DNA from: UBA10002 sp964373775
Lineage (GTDB): Bacteria > Patescibacteriota > Minisyncoccia > Phycocordibacterales > UBA10002
NCBI GenBank assembly: GCA_964373775.1
Contig: CAYJWA010000006.1
Coordinates: 1 to 21,362 of the forward strand
Direction: 5' to 3'
DNA length: 21,362 nucleotides
How positions within the stretch are numbered: position 1 is the first letter of the stretch; the number at the start of each line of letters is the position of its first letter. Below the pieces are notes generated by a model, which saw nothing but the letters and a program-made list of their open reading frames with translations, ran no database searches and had not been told where the DNA came from. Below are positions 20,522 through 21,362 of the stretch, in pieces. The position numbers and the translations under genes were made by a program.

Positions 20522-20601
20522 ATTACAAGGTCCGACCTTGTAATAGAATACGGCTCTGCTACAATACTATTACAAATCATACAAGGTCGGACCTTGTAAT
20601 T
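20521..20601. mobile_element. 81-bp miniature inverted-repeat element after dprA
   Basis: Bases 20521-20542 and 20580-20601 are perfect 22-bp inverted repeats. Each end is itself a palindrome (ACAAGGTC-C-GACCTTGT and its complement). A second inverted pair lies inside (TTGTAATAG at 20538-20546, CTATTACAA at 20567-20575). The central part carries a plus-strand promoter-like sequence. No coding capacity and no clear target duplication. This is a MITE-like or structured RNA element; mobility is inferred from form only. Confidence 0.65.
20538..20565 (+). promoter_or_regulatory. Promoter-like sequence inside the 81-bp element
   Basis: -35 TTGTAA (20538-20543), 16-base spacer, extended -10 TGCTACAAT (TACAAT at 20560-20565), identical in the TGCTACAAT box to the dprA promoter. 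A transcript from about 20572 would contain the right palindrome and end at the hairpin at 20610-20633, about 65 nt, a possible small RNA. Confidence 0.42.
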
Positions 20602-20609
20602 TCAAAAGA

Positions 20610-20633
20610 AAACCGTCTCTTGCGAGACGGTTT
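20610..20633 (-). terminator. Terminator between dprA and the convergent gene
   Basis: AAACCGTCTC (20610-20619) and GAGACGGTTT (20624-20633) form a perfect 10-bp stem with a 4-base loop. On the minus strand it is followed by TCTTTTG, giving a T-rich tail, so it best serves the gene ending at 20659. It may also stop dprA transcripts, although the plus-strand T-run is only three. Confidence 0.78.
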
Positions 20634-20658
20634 GGGTAATGAAAGTAATAACAACGGG

Positions 20659-21180
20659 TTATTTATCTTGATGCTCCCACTCGTTGTACCTCTTCCGCAG
20701 AAGATTCGCCACCTTATGCGCGAAGGCGTTCAAGTCCGCTTTCGAGGAAAGGTCTGCGGGCGTGAGAAAAAAGTCAGCTTTCACCTGCCCGGACCGAACC
20801 TTTTCGTAATTCGCCGTCACATCAACGGTGACAACAATCTCAGTGTGAGCGAGCTTAAAGTAACCGTCAACACCCCAATGAATGTCTATGGGGGTTCCGA
20901 GCGCGTTCACCAACTCAACATTAAGCGGCGGCCTAAGATGGAGGGCCTTTTGGACTGCTTGCTGTAGTTCGAGTCCCGTCATCGTCGGTGGACTTCCTGG
21001 GTTCCAAGTGCCCGCACGAAGCTTCTCTGCTGCGTTTGCTTCCGCCTGTACCAAACTGTCAGCAAAAGAAAGTTGGGGTACGCGTCCAGCTTCTTGCCTG
21101 GTGAGTGAGATAGCCTCGCCAAAAATTTTTGACTCGAATCTCCGACCGGTTGGGATAAAACCAGCGCCGCTAGCCTTCAT
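20659..21180 (-). CDS. Unrecognised 173-aa protein
   Basis: I do not recognise the family. The start at ATG 21178-21180 is chosen because AGGAGGTGAT, a near-perfect anti-16S match, lies just upstream; an ATG nine codons earlier lies before that site. The N-terminal half is polar and Ala/Gly-rich (KASGAGFIPTGRRFESK, then an alpha-helical Ala-rich stretch). The second half alternates strands (VELVNALGTPIDIHWGVDGYF, TEIVVTVDVTANYEK, ADFFLTPADLSS) and ends in a basic helix. No signal peptide or membrane helix is seen. It is a single-gene unit with promoter and terminator, placed between dprA and topA, which are commonly adjacent, so it may be an insertion. Confidence 0.75.
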   Translation of the reverse strand: MKASGAGFIPTGRRFESKIFGEAISLTRQEAGRVPQLSFADSLVQAEANAAEKLRAGTWNPGSPPTMTGLELQQAVQKALHLRPPLNVELVNALGTPIDIHWGVDGYFKLAHTEIVVTVDVTANYEKVRSGQVKADFFLTPADLSSKADLNAFAHKVANLLRKRYNEWEHQDK

Positions 21181-21188
21181 GTGCGTAT

Positions 21189-21234
21189 CACCTCCTTCTT
21201 CTTTCATTTAAACACCGATTCTTTCAAAAGGCAA
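21189..21234 (-). promoter_or_regulatory. Promoter and strong ribosome binding site of the 173-aa gene
   Basis: On the minus strand: -35 TTGCCT (21229-21234), 17-base spacer, -10 TTAAAT (21206-21211), then AGGAGGTGAT with its GGAGG core at 21191-21195, ten bases from the ATG. Most other genes in the window lack such a ribosome binding site. Confidence 0.6.
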
Positions 21235-21280
21235 ACACTCCCTTGCCTCAAGAGGGGATGTATGTAAATCTTAAGGAAAT

Positions 21281-21362
21281 ATGACTCACAAACTGCTCAT
21301 CGTTGAATCGCCGTCAAAGGCGAAGACCATTGGAAAATATCTGGGGAGCGACTACACGGTTA
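21281..21362 (+). CDS. topA: DNA topoisomerase I (TopA), 5' end only
   Basis: The first 27 codons are present, running off the window. The reading MTHKLLIVESPSKAKTIGKYLG is the characteristic start of the type IA topoisomerase TOPRIM domain: LLIVESPSKAKTI contains the conserved glutamate of the metal and catalytic site. TopA relaxes negative supercoils. AAGGA at 21273-21277 is a suitable ribosome binding site 3-4 bases before the ATG. It is on the same strand as dprA, separated by the minus-strand 173-aa gene. Confidence 0.95.
   Translation, partial: MTHKLLIVESPSKAKTIGKYLGSDYTV

Overview
The window reads as a chromosomal piece of an uncultivated Candidate Phyla Radiation bacterium, most likely a GC-rich member of the Parcubacteria. 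This rests on gene content and style and has not been checked by a search. The genes are compact, housekeeping proteins are short (INS-less ProRS, 92-aa MreD-like protein, minimal FtsL), and a standalone PaaX/Cas2-like protein of the kind frequent in that group is present. TGA is used as a stop (for example in murF and ftsI), so the standard bacterial code applies. Coding DNA is GC-rich while many intercistronic spacers are AT-rich and repetitive. A run of 100 N (3909-4008) marks an assembly gap.

Layout, left to right. (1) 348-5503, minus strand: a dcw-type cell wall and division cluster transcribed mraZ - rsmH - ftsL - ftsI - murF, with a MraZ-type operator and promoter about 330 bases upstream of mraZ. 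(2) 5504-7250: a regulatory and repeat-rich stretch holding DnaA-box-like sites, an unrecognised 197-aa gene with its own promoter and terminator, a multi-hairpin element, a 32-bp near-perfect palindrome, and a 3' remnant of recR. (3) 7268-9490, minus: lysS and greA, separated by a large nested palindrome. (4) 9608-13534, minus: the rod-shape operon mreB - mreC - mreD - mrdA (PBP2). (5) 13650-15840: a small accessory segment with two unrecognised plus-strand genes, each a complete transcription unit, an mreB N-terminal fragment cut by a palindromic repeat, a pyrimidine tract, and the PaaX/Cas2-like gene bracketed by two copies of one 36-bp dyad. (6) 15857-19494, minus: proS, ftsQ and serS. (7) 19655-21362: dprA (plus), an 81-bp element with perfect 22-bp inverted ends, an unrecognised minus-strand gene, and the start of topA (plus).

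The recognised genes work together in septal and lateral peptidoglycan synthesis (MurF precursor ligase, FtsI and PBP2 transpeptidases, FtsL/FtsQ divisome, MreBCD rod complex), in translation (LysRS, ProRS, SerRS, RsmH), in transcript elongation (GreA) and in DNA processing (DprA, TopA).

The most notable material is non-coding: several families of nested palindromes, the operator-like dyads around the PaaX/Cas2-like gene, and the miniature inverted-repeat element after dprA. I see no tRNA, rRNA, CRISPR array or transposase gene.
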